From DASRBN01 sp035294305 (GTDB lineage: Bacteria; Chloroflexota; Ktedonobacteria; Ktedonobacterales; Ktedonobacteraceae), in NCBI GenBank assembly GCA_035294305.1, contig DATGLD010000048.1:62001-126000 (forward strand): DNA of 64,000 nucleotides. Direction: 5' to 3'. A program made the translations under genes and the position numbers. This document shows, one piece after another, positions 63,701 through 64,000 of this stretch (positions are counted from its first letter, which is position 1; the number at the start of each line of letters is the position of its first letter). The notes beneath the pieces are model-generated. The model saw only the letters and a list, made by a program, of their open reading frames with translations. It was not told where the DNA came from and did no database searches.

Positions 63701-64000
63701 TCTTCAGCCACAGCTTCAAGCTGATGGGCCTGGGACCGCTGATCGGTATGCGCACCTGGGGCGGCGTCATCGGCATTAGCGCGCGTCATAGATTGGTCGA
63801 TGGTACTGTGACCACGCAGCCGGAATTCGCCTTCTGGTTTAAGGACGTAGGCTGGCGCGTAGAAAACTACGGTACCGATCCCGACATCGAGGTCGATATC
63901 GCGCCGCAAGACTATGCCAGGGGCCTCGATCCACAGTTGGAACGCGCGATTGCGGAGGCGCTGAAACGCATCGAAGAGGTGCCAGTTCTGGAACCGAAGC
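60757..64000 (+). CDS. tricorn-type S41 protease, 3' end outside the window
   Basis: The open frame starts at the ATG at 60757 (AAAAGGAG before it) and runs through 1081 codons to the window end without a stop. Order: an N-terminal WD40/TolB-like beta propeller with repeated HFSPDGKWLAF and DWSPDGRWLAY units (residues 1-500), an acidic Lys/Glu-rich linker (about 515-565), a C1 helical domain with WRLQREQFWTEDMSGIDW, the active-site histidine in GELGTSHAYEFGG, a PDZ domain, and the S41 core with YIHIPDMG, DVRWNGGGNVSG and NEHAGSDGDIFSHSFK holding the catalytic serine. GWRVENYGTDPDIEVDI carries the late glutamate. Tricorn proteases are cytosolic and cut peptides from the proteasome or other proteases. 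Confidence 0.93.
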   Translation, partial: MPSKGYVRYPTIHEDQIVFVAEDDLWLVSSAGGRAERLTAGVNEASHPHFSPDGKWLAFTGHEEGPGEVYIMPSDGGIARRLTFQSAMCRVVGWSPDGVSILYASNAGLFTPRASVIYAIDSAGGQPRTVEVGMANAISYGARGGIVIGRNTREPAYWKRYRGGTVGHLWCDAGGNGTFQRLLDLKGNIATPCWVGERIYFLSDHEGVGNVYSCTPMGEDIRRHTDHQDFYARNLSSDGQRLVYHAGAELYLLDPGTDIVQHLDVELPSIRTQRNRKFVSASEYLDTYALHPQGYALALTTRGKAFTMGNWEGPVLQHGEPDGVRYRFLEWLNDGKRLVAIHDAGGREGLIVFNPDDSGEAKTFPDIEFGRVVELAVSPTDDKVAITNHRNELLVVDLEEETARVLDRSDYARIRGMDWSPDGRWLAYGFTFTEQKTAIKLCNIESGETHFATEPVLEDVRPSFDPEGKYLYFLGYRILNPVYDSLQFDLGFPRGVKPYAIMLQSDLRSPFIPEPKAPDEKKNEKNNGKPEKSSTTSQDNGESNDQDESEEKEKEDGEETPEALQIDLDGITSRVLPFPVAEGRYSAVRGIKGKALFLSFPITGTLHQPTDDPEPKGHIEYYDLATHKVEYLTGEVSDFNLSRDRKTMIYRAHHRLRALKAGEKPPKGDKKEPGRESGWIDLHRVKVSVQPAAEWNQMFAEAWRLQREQFWTEDMSGIDWNAVYKQYAPLLERVSSRAELSDLFWEVQGELGTSHAYEFGGEYRRGPYYRQGFLGVDWSYDAQSARYRIAHIVKGDPANELETSPLTGPGLNVNEGDAILAINGQRVGPNRSPQELLVNQAKNEVQLIIEEATTKETRVITVKALEREWDARYREWVERNRRIVHEASQERVGYIHIPDMGANGYAEFHRSYLAEFDYPALLIDVRWNGGGNVSGLLLEKLARRRVAYSFRRWGQPTGYPYESPRGPMVALTNEHAGSDGDIFSHSFKLMGLGPLIGMRTWGGVIGISARHRLVDGTVTTQPEFAFWFKDVGWRVENYGTDPDIEVDIAPQDYARGLDPQLERAIAEALKRIEEVPVLEPK

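Noticed and set aside
1..64000. CRISPR array, insertion sequence or prophage
   Set aside because: No regularly spaced repeats, transposase, integrase or phage structural genes were found; the only mobile elements supported are the two inteins.

Overview
The window looks like a chromosomal segment of a Chloroflexota bacterium, most likely a Ktedonobacterales-type soil organism. This is inferred from gene content and was not tested by any search. The pointers are a large LuxR regulator with an NB-ARC ATPase and tetratricopeptide repeats, a B12-dependent ribonucleotide reductase, a tricorn protease, a split cytochrome b (b6f-like) complex with a cytochrome c-cupredoxin fusion, two-component systems of the NarL type, and mixed housekeeping and accessory genes with short operons. 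No phage, insertion sequence, rRNA operon or CRISPR array was seen.

Layout. 0.2-10 kb: small membrane protein, a DnaQ exonuclease fused to a helicase domain that has lost its ATPase motifs, rdgB, an HD-GYP protein, a CheY-like receiver, a lipoprotein and the giant LuxR regulator. 10-16 kb: tRNA-Thr with a consensus promoter, a glycosyltransferase/carbamoyltransferase pair, a DUF1992 protein and larC. 16-20.5 kb: a coupled sigma-like/HTH pair, a YhaM-type exoribonuclease and glycogen synthase. 20.5-25.6 kb: the cytochrome bc operon (petB-like, petD-like, Rieske, cytochrome c-cupredoxin, large membrane protein), ending in a 78-bp perfect palindrome. 26-28 kb: a NarL-type kinase/regulator pair. 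28.3-33.1 kb: a small acidic protein, tRNA-Gln, then a tight glmU-corC-HMG-CoA lyase operon. 33-43 kb, mostly minus strand: ctpA, infC (start codon AUU), a homocysteine methyltransferase/MTHFR fusion, an orphan phosphoribulokinase-like kinase, an M50 protease, an NRAMP relative and cinA. 43-48 kb: nrdJ, interrupted by two inteins and preceded by paired NrdR boxes. 48-51.3 kb: LysR divergent from a PrpD-like/phosphosulfolactate-synthase-like pair. 51.4-64 kb: phosphoesterase, Uma2 nuclease, alpha/beta hydrolase, a broken MFS gene, a GDPD, a Tat-exported DyP-like protein, an MFS exporter, two transporter remnants, and a tricorn protease that runs off the window.

How genes work together. Five bc genes form one respiratory transcription unit; a palindromic site array lies between it and the divergent sensor kinase/response regulator. 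The nrdJ gene has the usual NrdR control signature directly upstream of a sigma-70 promoter. The LysR gene and the PrpD/synthase pair form a divergent regulator-target module of unknown pathway. Translation initiation factor IF-3 keeps the self-regulating AUU start but lacks its usual ribosomal protein partners rpmI and rplT in this window.
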